This document shows, piece after piece, positions 7,260 to 14,860 of a stretch of 64,000 nt of DNA. Origin of the DNA: Tessaracoccus flavescens (GTDB lineage: Bacteria; Actinomycetota; Actinomycetes; Propionibacteriales; Propionibacteriaceae); contig NZ_CP019607.1 in the NCBI RefSeq assembly GCF_001998865.1, positions 3,539,806-3,603,805 on the forward strand, given 5' to 3'. Under the pieces are notes generated by a model. It was not told the origin of the DNA. It did no database searches and saw only the letters and a program-made list of their open reading frames with translations. Numbering within the stretch: the stretch's first letter is position 1; each line of letters opens with the position of its first letter. A program made the position numbers and the translations under genes.

Positions 7260-7725
7260 CAGGCATCATCGCCCCGGGAGTGGGGCCAGGTCGTCCCCGC
7301 GGTACTCAAGTTCATCATCGCCCAAGGGGATCGAGGGCAAGACGCTCGTCGCCTTCGAGACCATCGTGCCGGGCAGGACGGTCGTGGGGTCCGACCCACG
7401 ATCTCGAACTTCAACAAGGCCGTGCGCAGTTCCTCGGCGTTGACCGCCGATCAGCGCAAGTGCTGGGCCCGCAAGTCCAGCAGTATCCGCGAAGTGGCCA
7501 ACCTGAACCAGAGCATCATGGGGAGCGTCAGGGGCACGTCACACTGCGCACCAAGGAGGCTAGCCGGCTGCCTGTCGGCGGTGTGCCTGGTTCGTTCGCC
7601 TGCACCCGAGGTGCGACCCACGCGCTGATGGAGTTGAACTCGAGGATGGACGACGAGCTCGGAGGCAGACGACCCAGGCCAGACTCGACGAGGTCCAAGG
7701 TCTGGTGGATGCGTCGCGCGCCATG
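7260..7725 (+). pseudogene. Decayed, multiply frameshifted gene of unknown family
   Basis: Protein-like segments occur in alternating plus-strand frames: WGQVVPAVLKFIIAQ, then GIEGKTLVAFETIVPGRTVV in a second frame, then PTISNFNKAVRSSSALTADQ back in the first, and a third-frame tail with THALMELNSRMDDELG. The changes of frame between plausible, non-repetitive segments suggest one gene that collected several indels rather than several small genes. I do not recognise the family. Besides the hipBA control region (7048-7114), nothing else convincing is seen in 7048-7754. The limits are approximate. Confidence 0.3.
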
Positions 7726-7754
7726 ATCCCCGATCCCTGGCCGGGCTCCTGACC

Positions 7755-8393
7755 TCAGGGATACTTCGCTGCGATCGCGTCAGCGATCGCCTGCACCTCT
7801 TCCAGCGAGATGCCGTCCTCCTGAGTGGCGCTGGCGACGATGAGCGTGAACGTCGAGGTCTGGATGAAGCAGGAGACGTTGCCGACGATGTCTTCGGGAA
7901 CACACACCACCCGTCTGCCTGGAGACTCGATCGGCCCTGCCAGGCCCGTCGTCGCGGTGTCCACCGTGATGTCGTCGTCTGCCCCGGTCACGTTGATCTG
8001 GGCGTCGGCACCGTAGGGATCTTCTCGTCCGTCGGTGATGTAATACGCTCCCGTGCCCGCAGGCTTCACGCGCCAGCCGTCGACCTCCGGCGGCAGATCA
8101 TCGAACGCGACCCGGCGCTTCTCGACCGTCGGGGTGGCTGTCGGGTCGGCGGCCTTGCTCGTGCTCGGCGTGGAAGGGTCAGCTGTCGGTGGCGGGTCGC
8201 CTGGCCTGGTCAGGAACCAGGCACCCACACCGATCAGAGCGACCGCGACCAGCACGGCGGCGATGATCAGCGGTAGCCGGTTCGACTTGCGCGACGGTGC
8301 ACCGTAGGGCTGCTGGGGCGGTGGGCCCTGCCACCCGGCCGCCCCCTGCTGCGGAAGACCTTGCTGCGGGCCTTGCCACTGCTGATTCGACAT
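7755..8393 (-). CDS. Single-pass membrane protein with Pro/Gln-rich N-terminus
   Basis: The 212-residue protein has a Gln/Pro/Gly-rich cytoplasmic start (about 1-38), one membrane helix (PLIIAAVLVAVALIGVGAWF, about 40-60), a Thr/Pro/Ala linker (about 65-92) and a folded extracellular domain. Two cysteines near the end (VCVPEDIVGNVSCF) could form a disulfide. This architecture is common among actinobacterial cell-surface proteins of unknown function. The coding bias is normal and the gene looks intact. It has no obvious operon partner; the neighbours are the decayed gene and the tRNA operon. I cannot assign a specific function. Confidence 0.75.
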   Translation of the reverse strand: MSNQQWQGPQQGLPQQGAAGWQGPPPQQPYGAPSRKSNRLPLIIAAVLVAVALIGVGAWFLTRPGDPPPTADPSTPSTSKAADPTATPTVEKRRVAFDDLPPEVDGWRVKPAGTGAYYITDGREDPYGADAQINVTGADDDITVDTATTGLAGPIESPGRRVVCVPEDIVGNVSCFIQTSTFTLIVASATQEDGISLEEVQAIADAIAAKYP

Positions 8394-8620
8394 AGATGTC
8401 CTTCACGTCGGCTGCCGACCAGACTAGGACATGTCACAGCCAACGCCCCTGACAGCGATCAACACAATGGCCGGAAGTTCAATAGAGCACCGCCTCGCAG
8501 GTCTCGGCAGTCACGCTCAACCGCTGAATCCCACGGCTCTCCACCCCAACTCCTCAGCTCGCGGCGCACGCGCGAGCATTCAGGAGAGGCCCGCTGTCAT
8601 GGCGCTCGAGACACCCCCGG

Positions 8621-8652
8621 AAAACAGAAAACGCCCTCTCACGAGGGCGTTT
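8621..8652 (-). terminator. Intrinsic terminator of the tRNA operon
   Basis: AAACGCCCTC (8629-8638) pairs with GAGGGCGTTT (8643-8652) around a 4-nt loop. On the minus strand the hairpin is followed by TTTTCTGTTTT, directly after tRNA-Val. Confidence 0.8.
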
Positions 8653-8657
8653 CTCGG

Positions 8658-8729
8658 TGGGCGATGCCAGGTTTGAACTGGCGACCTCTTCCGTGTCAAG
8701 GAAGCGCGCTACCACTGCGCCAACCGCCC
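8658..8729 (-). tRNA. tRNA-Val (anticodon GAC)
   Basis: A full cloverleaf is visible: acceptor GGGCGGT/ATCGCCC (one G-U), D arm GCGC/GCGC, anticodon stem CTTCC/GGAAG with loop TTGACAC, T arm GCCAG/CTGGC. CCA is not encoded. Last gene of a Gly-Cys-Val operon. Confidence 0.97.
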
Positions 8730-8730
8730 G

Positions 8731-8801
8731 AGGTGGAGACGGGATTTGAACCCGTGTACACGGATTTGCAGTCCGTTGCCTCGCCTCTCGGCCACTCCAC
8801 C
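8731..8801 (-). tRNA. tRNA-Cys (anticodon GCA)
   Basis: Acceptor GGTGGAG/CTCCACC, anticodon stem ACGGA/TCCGT with loop CTGCAAA, T arm ACGGG/CCCGT. Discriminator base T (U in the RNA), as expected for tRNA-Cys. One base separates it from tRNA-Val, so they are co-transcribed. Confidence 0.97.
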
Positions 8802-8849
8802 GGATGGAGGTTTGACCCTCCCCAAATGGGTTGGAGAGACTTTTCTCCG

Positions 8850-8922
8850 AGCGGACGACGAGATTCGAACTCGCGACCCTCACCTTGGCAAGGTGATGCT
8901 CTACCAACTGAGCCACGTCCGC
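8850..8922 (-). tRNA. tRNA-Gly (anticodon GCC)
   Basis: Acceptor GCGGACG/CGTCCGC, D arm with GTTGGTAGAGC, anticodon stem TCACC/GGTGA with loop TTGCCAA, T arm GCGAG/CTCGT (one G-U pair). First gene of the operon. Confidence 0.97.
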
Positions 8923-8970
8923 ATTGCGCTTCCCGTTCCGGGCTTCCCCGGTTCGTTCGGTGCGTTGAGA

Positions 8971-9000
8971 ACTCTAGCGCAGGATTTCGGCGCATGCCAA
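8971..9000 (-). promoter_or_regulatory. Probable promoter of the tRNA Gly-Cys-Val operon
   Basis: On the minus strand TTGGCA (9000-8995), an 18-nt spacer and TAGAGT (8976-8971) lie about 49 nt upstream of tRNA-Gly. From here to the left end of IS-4 at 9222 I see no gene. Confidence 0.5.
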
Positions 9001-9221
9001 ATCCGGGGTTCCGCAGGGCCGTTCTGAGCGTGAAATCGGCTGTTTCCGGGCATCGGCAGCAGGGCAGATCAGGCCTGGCGGACCACACCGATGTGATTCG
9101 ACCCCAGCCGGCTCGGCACCAACCCCCTTAGCAGACTGGCCGACCGTTTCGATCGGGGCGGGGTCGGCCCGGACGCCCGGGACACGACATTGAGCACCCC
9201 GGTCGTGGTACCTCACTGTCA

Positions 9222-9269
9222 AGTCCCCGCGAAATGGTAGGCCTTACCTCAGATATTTTTCCCCGCGAA
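9222..9269 (+). repeat. IS-4 inverted repeat, transposase 3' side
   Basis: Starts AGTCCCCGCGAA and ends TTTTCCCCGCGAA. Against the inverted 10582-10629 it matches at AGTCCCCGCGAA, GGCC, TACCTCA, ATA and TTTTCCCCG, with a divergent stretch at 9234-9239. Confidence 0.88.
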
Positions 9270-9277
9270 AACAAGGG

Positions 9278-10534
9278 TTAGCTGGCCCGGGTTTTGAGGC
9301 CGGCGGGGTCGGGTGCCTTCCATGCGATGTGTTGTTCGAGACGGGCTGTCTTTCGGCCTGCGAGTCGGGTGAGCTCCTGTTGGATCTCGGTGATGCGTCG
9401 TTGCATTGCGACGGGTTTGAGGGTGGCCTTGTAGGCGGCTAGTTCTGTTTCCTGGGCGGGGTTGAGGACCCCGGCGGCCAGGAGCCTCTGGTAGGGGGAG
9501 CGTGGCTTGTCGTAGAGGCGTTTGCGGCGCCCTACGGTGTCGGTGGCCCAGCCTTCGGGTTTCTTCGTGGGGGTGAAGAAGTTGAGCCGGTCGTTGACCA
9601 GCGGCCATAGCTGGTTGAGTAACGCGAGTTCGGTGGCGGTGTCGTAGCGGTGGTAGAAGCCGTAGCGGCGCACGAGGTGGTTGTTCTTCGATTCGATGGT
9701 GGCTTGATCGTTTTTCTTGTAAGGCCGCGACCGGGTGAAGAACACCTCTCGTTGGCCGGCCCAGCCGATCAGGTCGTGGTTGATGAACTCCGAGCCGTTG
9801 TCACAATCGATCCCGGTGACCGCGAACGGGACCTGGGCGATGAAGTGGTCGAACGCGGTCCGGATGTGGAGGTGGGCGTTGTTGCGGATGGAGTAGGTGA
9901 AGCTCCAGCCGGTGTGCATGTCGGTGAAGTTCACGCTGCGGGCGAACTCGCCCTTCAGCGTGGGGCCGCAGTGGGCCACGGTGTCGACTTCGAAGAACCC
10001 GGGTTCGGCTTCGACCTCGTCACCGGCTTTACGCACGGTGATCGAGTTTCGTAGCAGGCTGCCGGGCTTGGTGGCGGTCTTTCCTCGGATCGGGTCCTTC
10101 GCCCGCGCCGGTGCGAGGTACCGGTCGATCGTGGCCGCCGACATCGATTCCAGCTCGGCCCTGACCTCGGCGCTGTAACGGTCCTGGCTAGGCACCAGTT
10201 CGCCTTCGGCTTCCATCGCATCGATCAGATCGCTCATGGATGCGGCGAGGTACTGCCCGCAGCTGCCCCCCGAGGCCGCCCATACCCGCTGCAGGATCAG
10301 CCTGGCGTCGTAGGAGTACTTACACGCCTTGGTCTTGCGCCGATCGATCACCGCGACCGTCGCGGTGGCCCGTCCCGGGGCCTGTTTCAACCGGGCCACC
10401 AACTGCTGGCGGGCATGGTCACGGTTCCAGCCGGTGATCTCGACCACGTGGTCGAGGATCTGGGACTTGCCCTTCTTCGGGGCCGCGGCATAGGCCTTGG
10501 CGTACTTCTTCGTGATCTCGACTCGGGCTGCCAT
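9278..10534 (-). CDS. DDE/integrase-core transposase of IS-4
   Basis: The 418-residue protein has an N-terminal DNA-binding region (about 1-120, with ITGWNRDHARQQL) and a central rve-type catalytic core. The DDE residues sit in FFEVDTVAHCG (Asp), TGIDCDNGSEFIN (Asp) and NDQATIESKNNH (Glu). A C-terminal stretch (PYQRLLAAGVLN onward) is helical. The spacing and the NFTDMHTGWSF segment recall transposases sometimes grouped with ISNCY/IS1202, but I am unsure of the IS family. The ATG at 10534 has GGAGAGAAG about 6 nt upstream; an in-frame GTG at 10558 is the alternative. The gene is intact, so the element may be active. Confidence 0.88.
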   Translation of the reverse strand: MAARVEITKKYAKAYAAAPKKGKSQILDHVVEITGWNRDHARQQLVARLKQAPGRATATVAVIDRRKTKACKYSYDARLILQRVWAASGGSCGQYLAASMSDLIDAMEAEGELVPSQDRYSAEVRAELESMSAATIDRYLAPARAKDPIRGKTATKPGSLLRNSITVRKAGDEVEAEPGFFEVDTVAHCGPTLKGEFARSVNFTDMHTGWSFTYSIRNNAHLHIRTAFDHFIAQVPFAVTGIDCDNGSEFINHDLIGWAGQREVFFTRSRPYKKNDQATIESKNNHLVRRYGFYHRYDTATELALLNQLWPLVNDRLNFFTPTKKPEGWATDTVGRRKRLYDKPRSPYQRLLAAGVLNPAQETELAAYKATLKPVAMQRRITEIQQELTRLAGRKTARLEQHIAWKAPDPAGLKTRAS

Positions 10535-10581
10535 CGACAGCTTCTCTCCAACCTCCACACCCCATCGTGGCCGGTCACTGT

Positions 10582-10629
10582 TTCCCGGGGAAAAGTATGT
10601 GAGGTACGGCCCCTTCGTTCGCGGGGACT
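10582..10629 (-). repeat. IS-4 inverted repeat, transposase 5' side
   Basis: Inverted partner of 9222-9269; read on the minus strand it starts AGTCCCCGCGAA and contains TACCTCA and TTTTCCCCG. Confidence 0.88.
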
Positions 10630-10692
10630 ATGTATGAGTGTCGTCGCCGGTTCGCAATCTCATCCAAGTTCCACTAAACTCCTACTTCGCCG

Positions 10693-10764
10693 GGGCGATT
10701 GGCGCAGTGGTAGCGCGCTTCGTTCACACCGAAGAGGTCGGCGGTTCGAAACCGCCATCGCCCA
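10693..10764 (+). tRNA. tRNA-Val (anticodon CAC)
   Basis: Acceptor GGGCGAT/ATCGCCC, D arm GCGC/GCGC, anticodon stem CTTCG/CGAAG with loop TTCACAC, T arm GGCGG/CCGCC. It reads GTG codons and complements the GAC isoacceptor 2 kb away. CCA is not encoded. It starts 63 bp from the end of IS-4. Confidence 0.97.
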
Positions 10765-10842
10765 CAAGGAAACCCCTGATATCCCTGCGGGGAGAGTCCT
10801 CCCGAACCGTCGCAGGAGCGACGTTGAGCGGAAGGATGGACG

Positions 10843-11613
10843 ATGACAGCACCGGCGATCGTCCTCGTGGCCGACGGCCCAGACGATTCCGCTGTCAACG
10901 ACTCTCTCGCAGGCATCACCCGGTCGCTGCAGGCCTTCCGCCCCGATCTTCGCATCCATCTCGCCCGACTCGGCGGCGTTTCACCTTCCCTTCCTTCTGT
11001 CATCGACAGGCTCGTCTCCGACGACGTCGGCGAGGTCGTCCTGGTTCCCCTTGACCTGGTCTCCGCCGCGGAACACGTCTCCGAGTACGACGACTTCCCC
11101 CACTCCCCCGACATCCACGTTGTGGTGAGCCGGCCTGTCGGTCCCGCGAGTGAAGTGCTCAACATCCTCGACGAACGGGTCCGTGAGGCACTGCACCGCG
11201 GAGGCGCACTCGAGATCGACGGGCTCGTGCTCGCGGCCCCCGCAGGCGCGGACGTCCGCGGCACCTCGCTGCTCGCCCGCCGAGCGCGCCAGTGGTCGAC
11301 GCATCACCGACTGCCGGTCCAACTCGCGGTCGACGAGGGGGACGGTCGATCCACGGCCACGGCCGTCGCCTCACTGCGCGCTCAGGGCCGCAGGCACATC
11401 GCCGTCGGTAGCCTCTATCTGACCCCCACCCCCGCCTACCAGGCGCACCTTCAGGGCGCCATGCGCGCGGGTGCGATCGCCGTCACCGCACCGATCGGCG
11501 ACACCGCCCACCTGCGGTTGCTGATCCTCGCCCGCTACGCGTTCGGAGCGATGGAACTGCTCGACGGCACGCCCACCCAGCTGCCCGTCGAGGATCTCGA
11601 CGACGACGCCTGA
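10843..11613 (+). CDS. CbiX/SirB-like chelatase-fold protein
   Basis: The 256-residue protein looks like two chelatase-type half domains in tandem. The first runs from IVLVADGPDDSAVNDSL with VVLVPLDLVSAAEHVSEYDDF; the second from LVLAAPAGADVRGTSLLARRA with HIAVGSLYLTPTPAYQAHL. This layout resembles sirohydrochlorin cobalto/ferrochelatase proteins, which insert metal into tetrapyrroles. The usual catalytic histidine in the first beta strand (HGS/HGT) is not present: the first half has ADGPDDS. Enzymatic activity is therefore doubtful and the call is by fold. It lies between tRNA-Val and msrB with no tetrapyrrole gene nearby. Confidence 0.6.
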   Translation: MTAPAIVLVADGPDDSAVNDSLAGITRSLQAFRPDLRIHLARLGGVSPSLPSVIDRLVSDDVGEVVLVPLDLVSAAEHVSEYDDFPHSPDIHVVVSRPVGPASEVLNILDERVREALHRGGALEIDGLVLAAPAGADVRGTSLLARRARQWSTHHRLPVQLAVDEGDGRSTATAVASLRAQGRRHIAVGSLYLTPTPAYQAHLQGAMRAGAIAVTAPIGDTAHLRLLILARYAFGAMELLDGTPTQLPVEDLDDDA

Positions 11614-11640
11614 GTTTGCGTCACGCCCTACGCTTGGGGC

Positions 11641-12060
11641 ATGACCGATCAGTACACGCCGAAGCTCACCAAGCCCGATTCCGAGTGGCGCTCCCAGCTC
11701 AACGATCTGGAGTATCGCGTGCTGCGTCAGAGCGGCACCGAAGCCCCCTTCACCGGCGAGTACACCGACACCGAGACCGAGGGCGTCTACGAGTGCCGCG
11801 CGTGCGGGGCCGAGCTGTTCCGCAGCGGCGAGAAGTTCCACTCCAACTGCGGCTGGCCCAGCTTCTTCGCCCCACTCGCCGAGGATCGCGTCCGCTACAT
11901 CGAGGACCGCTCGCTGCCAGGCAGGCCTCGCGTCGAGGTGCGCTGCGCCACCTGCGACTCCCACCTCGGACACGTGTTCGAGGGCGAGGGCTACGACACG
12001 CCGACCGATCTGCGCTACTGCATCAACTCCGTCTCGATGAAGCTGCGCCCCACCAGCTGA
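11641..12060 (+). CDS. msrB: Peptide-methionine (R)-S-oxide reductase MsrB
   Basis: The 139-residue protein covers the whole SelR domain. Zinc-binding pairs are C52-x-x-C55 (ECRACG) and C102-x-x-C105 (RCATCD); the catalytic cysteine is C127 in RYCINS, after the substrate-pocket motifs KFHSNCGWPSF and DSHLGHVFEGEG. MsrB reduces the R epimer of methionine sulfoxide in oxidised proteins, using thioredoxin, in the cytoplasm. No signal peptide is present. It starts 25 bp after the chelatase-fold gene, so the two may share a transcript. All catalytic residues are intact. Confidence 0.96.
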   Translation: MTDQYTPKLTKPDSEWRSQLNDLEYRVLRQSGTEAPFTGEYTDTETEGVYECRACGAELFRSGEKFHSNCGWPSFFAPLAEDRVRYIEDRSLPGRPRVEVRCATCDSHLGHVFEGEGYDTPTDLRYCINSVSMKLRPTS

Positions 12061-12062
12061 AC

Positions 12063-12094
12063 CGCCCCCGGCGAGTCAACCGGGCTCGGGGGCG
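12063..12094 (+). terminator. GC-rich hairpin after msrB
   Basis: CGCCCCCG (12063-12070) pairs with CGGGGGCG (12087-12094). There is no T tract, so it may be a weak terminator or an attenuating structure before the DUF3000 gene. Confidence 0.4.
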
Positions 12095-12115
12095 TGGCCG
12101 ACTTAGGCTGTCCGT

Positions 12116-12697
12116 GTGCCAGCCAATGTGACGAGCTTCACTCCCGAGCCTTTCGCGCGCGCCCTGCGTGAACTCGAGGCCATGCCGTGGAGAAGCGGCC
12201 TGACCACGCAGGAGATCGGCTCTCCGCAGCGGATCGCGCCCCACGCCGTCGCCATCTCCGCTGAGTTGGAGAGCGGAGAGGACTCCCTCGCCACCGGCCG
12301 CCTGATCCTCCTGCACGACCCCGCGGGCAACACCGCTTGGGACGGGACGTTCCGGGTCGTCAGCTACGTGCGCGCCGAGGTGGACCTCGACATGGTCACC
12401 GATCCGCTGCTGCCCGAGGTCGCCTGGTCATGGCTCACCGACACCCTCGCCACCCACGACTGCTCCGCCGCCGAACTGGCAGGCACGGTGACCGCGTCCT
12501 ACAGCAAGGGATTCGGTGAGATGACCGACGCCGACCGCGCTGACGTCGAGGTCCGCTGCTCCTGGACGCCCACCCTCGACGAGGCACACCCCCTGACCCC
12601 ACACCTGGCCGCCTGGCAGGACCTCATGGGTCTTGTCGCCGGTCAGCCGCAGCTCCCGCCCGGCATGGCCACCCTGCCGACGGGCCGCGGCGTATGA
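12116..12697 (+). CDS. DUF3000 family protein
   Basis: The 193-residue soluble protein begins at a GTG about 55 bp after msrB. It matches the actinobacterial DUF3000 family, recognisable from MPWRSGLTTQEIGSPQRIAP, a core with WDGTFRVVSYVRAEVD and the segment VEVRCSWTP. The function is unknown. The gene is consistently found directly before the RNase D homologue in actinobacteria (as in Rv2680-Rv2681), and here its stop overlaps the RNase D start (ATGA). The tight coupling suggests a role with that nuclease, but this is inference. Confidence 0.88.
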   Translation: MPANVTSFTPEPFARALRELEAMPWRSGLTTQEIGSPQRIAPHAVAISAELESGEDSLATGRLILLHDPAGNTAWDGTFRVVSYVRAEVDLDMVTDPLLPEVAWSWLTDTLATHDCSAAELAGTVTASYSKGFGEMTDADRADVEVRCSWTPTLDEAHPLTPHLAAWQDLMGLVAGQPQLPPGMATLPTGRGV

Positions 12698-13914
12698 ACT
12701 ACGTCGAGACGAGCCGTGAACCCCTGCGACCCGTCGTAGACACCGTCGAGGCCCTCAACGAAGCGCTGGGTGCCCTCTCCGCCGCCACCGGACCGGTCGC
12801 CTTCGACACTGAGCGCGCACACGGGCACCGGTACTGGCCCAAGGCCTATCTGCTGCAGATCCGTCGCGAGGGTGCAGGCACCTGGCTGATCGACCCCGTC
12901 GCCTTCGAGGGCACTCAGGCGCGCCTGTCCTCCCTGGTGGAGGCGACGGGCGACGCCACGTGGATCATCCACGCCGCGAGCCAGGACCTGCCCTGCATGC
13001 AGGAGATCGGCATCATCCCCCCGCACATCTTCGACACCGAGATGGCGGCCCGGCTCCTCGGCAAGCCCGCCGCGAGCCTCGGCGCACTGCTGGAGGCCGA
13101 GGTCGGGATCAAGCTCCGCAAGGCCCATTCGGCGGACAACTGGTCGAAGCGCCCGCTCCCCGAGAGCTGGCTCACCTATGCCGCCCTCGACGTCGACTAC
13201 CTGCTCGAACTCGCCTCCGCGCTCGGCGCACAGCTCGAGGCCACCGGTCGCGCCGAATGGGTCGAACAGGAGGACGCCGAGACGCTCAAGAGATTCTCCG
13301 CGCCGCCCTCCCCCAAGGTCGACCCCTGGCGCCGGGTCAAGGAGGTCACGACCCTCAGGACGCCCCTGCAGTATGCCGTGGCACGGGAGCTGTGGCGCGA
13401 ACGAGACCAGATCGCGCAGAAGCGCGACAAGCCCCCGACCTGGATGCTGCCAGACGCTGCGATCCTCGAGGTGGCTCGGCTCGCCCGCGACGCCGTGCCC
13501 ACCCGCGACCAGCTGCGTCAGGTCCGCGGCCTCAACGCCAAGGGTGCGGTTCGCTACCTCAACAACTGGCTCGCCGCGCTCGACCGCGTCAGGGACCTGC
13601 CCACGTCCCAGTACCCGCCGCGGCGGGCGCCGCACGTCGGCCTCCCCCAGCCGCGCAACTGGGACCGGATCAACCCGGAGGCCGCGCAGCGCTGGAACCG
13701 CATCCGCCCAGTCCTCGACGTCCTCGCCTGCGACCTGGGCGGCATCCAGCCCAGCCTCGTCGCGCCACCGCAGCCGCTGCAGGAGGCCATCTACCACCAT
13801 GCGGAGATCGACCGCGACGTTCTCCTTAGCGCCGGCGTGCGTCCGTGGCAGGCCGACTTCCTCGCTCCCGCGATCGCGGAAGCGCTGTCGGCGAACGGTG
13901 CCGCGGACGATTAA
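12694..13914 (+). CDS. rnd: Ribonuclease D family 3'-5' exoribonuclease with HRDC domain
   Basis: The 406-residue protein has an N-terminal DEDD exonuclease domain. Visible parts are Exo I VAFDTERAHGHRY (DxE), Exo II with the Asp of IIHAASQDLPCMQ and the FDTEMAARLLG segment, and Exo III LTYAALDVDYLLEL (Y-x(3)-D). A C-terminal HRDC domain (about 215-290; AVARELWRERDQIAQKRD onward) follows, then an actinobacterial extension. RNase D trims 3' ends of structured RNAs such as tRNA precursors. The start overlaps DUF3000 by four bases. It is close in size and layout to Rv2681. All three Exo motifs are present. Confidence 0.92.
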   Translation: MNYVETSREPLRPVVDTVEALNEALGALSAATGPVAFDTERAHGHRYWPKAYLLQIRREGAGTWLIDPVAFEGTQARLSSLVEATGDATWIIHAASQDLPCMQEIGIIPPHIFDTEMAARLLGKPAASLGALLEAEVGIKLRKAHSADNWSKRPLPESWLTYAALDVDYLLELASALGAQLEATGRAEWVEQEDAETLKRFSAPPSPKVDPWRRVKEVTTLRTPLQYAVARELWRERDQIAQKRDKPPTWMLPDAAILEVARLARDAVPTRDQLRQVRGLNAKGAVRYLNNWLAALDRVRDLPTSQYPPRRAPHVGLPQPRNWDRINPEAAQRWNRIRPVLDVLACDLGGIQPSLVAPPQPLQEAIYHHAEIDRDVLLSAGVRPWQADFLAPAIAEALSANGAADD

Positions 13915-13948
13915 TACTGCGCCCGCAGGACGTGGCAGGATCACCCCT

Positions 13949-14800
13949 ATGCGCGTGCTTTCCATCCAGTCCTGCGTCAGCTACGGCCACGTGGGCAACT
14001 CCGCGGCGGTCTTCCCCCTGCAACGTCTCGGGCACGAGGTCATGCCGGTCCACACCGTCGTCTTCTCGAACCACACCGGCTACGGCGCCTGGGGCGGTCA
14101 GCTGATCAGTGGCGACGTCGTGCGCGACATCGTCAAGGGCATCGACGAGCGCGGAGGCCTCGACGACGTCGAACTCGTGCTCAGCGGCTACCAGGGCGGC
14201 AACGACATCGGGGACGCGATCCTCGAGGCCGTCGCCCTCGTCAAGGATCGCAACCCGCAGGCCATCTACGCCTGCGATCCCGTGCTCGGCAGCGCCAAGT
14301 CCGGCTGCTTCGTCGCCCCCGAGGTGCAGACCCTCATCCGCGACAGGGTCGTCCCGCAGGCCGACCTGATCACGCCGAACCAGTTCGAGCTCGGCTTCAT
14401 CACAGGCACCGACCCGCACACCCTCGAGGAGACCCTCACCTCGGTCGACCTCGTCCGCGCCGAGGGCCCGTCGACGGTGCTCGTCACCAGCGTCTTCCGC
14501 CCGGACCGACCCGAGGACACCATCGAGATGCTCGCCGTCACCGACGACGGGGCGTGGATCGTCCAGACGCCGCAGCTCCCGTTCAAGCGAAACGGCTCGG
14601 GCGACGTGGCCGCGGCGCTGTTCTCGTCCCACTTCCGCAGCTCCGGCGATCCCGCGAAGGCGCTCGGACGCACCGCGGCCAGCGTCTACGAACTGCTGAG
14701 GAACACGTTCGAGGCCGACTCGCGTGAGCTCCTGCTCATCGAGTCCCAGGAGGCCTACGTCGCTCCGCAGACCACCTTCGAGGTGCGTCAGGTCCGCTGA
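13949..14800 (+). CDS. pdxY: Pyridoxal kinase PdxY
   Basis: The 283-residue ribokinase-fold protein phosphorylates pyridoxal in the salvage route to pyridoxal 5'-phosphate. Landmarks are the start MRVLSIQSCVSYGHVGNSAA, substrate-side residues in FSNHTGYGAWGG, the YACDPVLGSAKSG region, DLITPNQFELGFITG and the ATP/anion-hole motif RNGSGDVAAALF, where the catalytic Asp is in GSGD. The ATG at 13949 lies 34 bp after rnd and gives the normal family start; the same frame is open further upstream, antisense-like within rnd, and was ignored. A strong bidirectional terminator follows. Confidence 0.94.
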   Translation: MRVLSIQSCVSYGHVGNSAAVFPLQRLGHEVMPVHTVVFSNHTGYGAWGGQLISGDVVRDIVKGIDERGGLDDVELVLSGYQGGNDIGDAILEAVALVKDRNPQAIYACDPVLGSAKSGCFVAPEVQTLIRDRVVPQADLITPNQFELGFITGTDPHTLEETLTSVDLVRAEGPSTVLVTSVFRPDRPEDTIEMLAVTDDGAWIVQTPQLPFKRNGSGDVAAALFSSHFRSSGDPAKALGRTAASVYELLRNTFEADSRELLLIESQEAYVAPQTTFEVRQVR

Positions 14801-14807
14801 TCCTCAC

Positions 14808-14853
14808 GACAACGAGACGCCCCCGCAGATTCCTGTGGGGGCGTCTCGTTGTC
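14808..14853. terminator. Bidirectional terminator between pdxY and dxs
   Basis: A stem of about 21 bp: GACAACGAGACGCCCCCGCAG pairs with its inverted copy around ATTC. It serves the convergent pdxY and dxs genes. Confidence 0.88.
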
Positions 14854-14860
14854 TGTCAGC

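Larger units (their letters stand above)
9222..10629 (-). mobile_element. IS-4: DDE (integrase-core) insertion element with long inverted ends
   Basis: The 1408-bp element is bounded by 48-bp imperfect inverted repeats at 9222-9269 and 10582-10629, with a single transposase gene between them. It lies between the Gly-Cys-Val tRNA operon and a second tRNA-Val gene. No convincing target duplication flanks it (…ACTGTCA on the left, ATGTATG… on the right). Confidence 0.87.
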
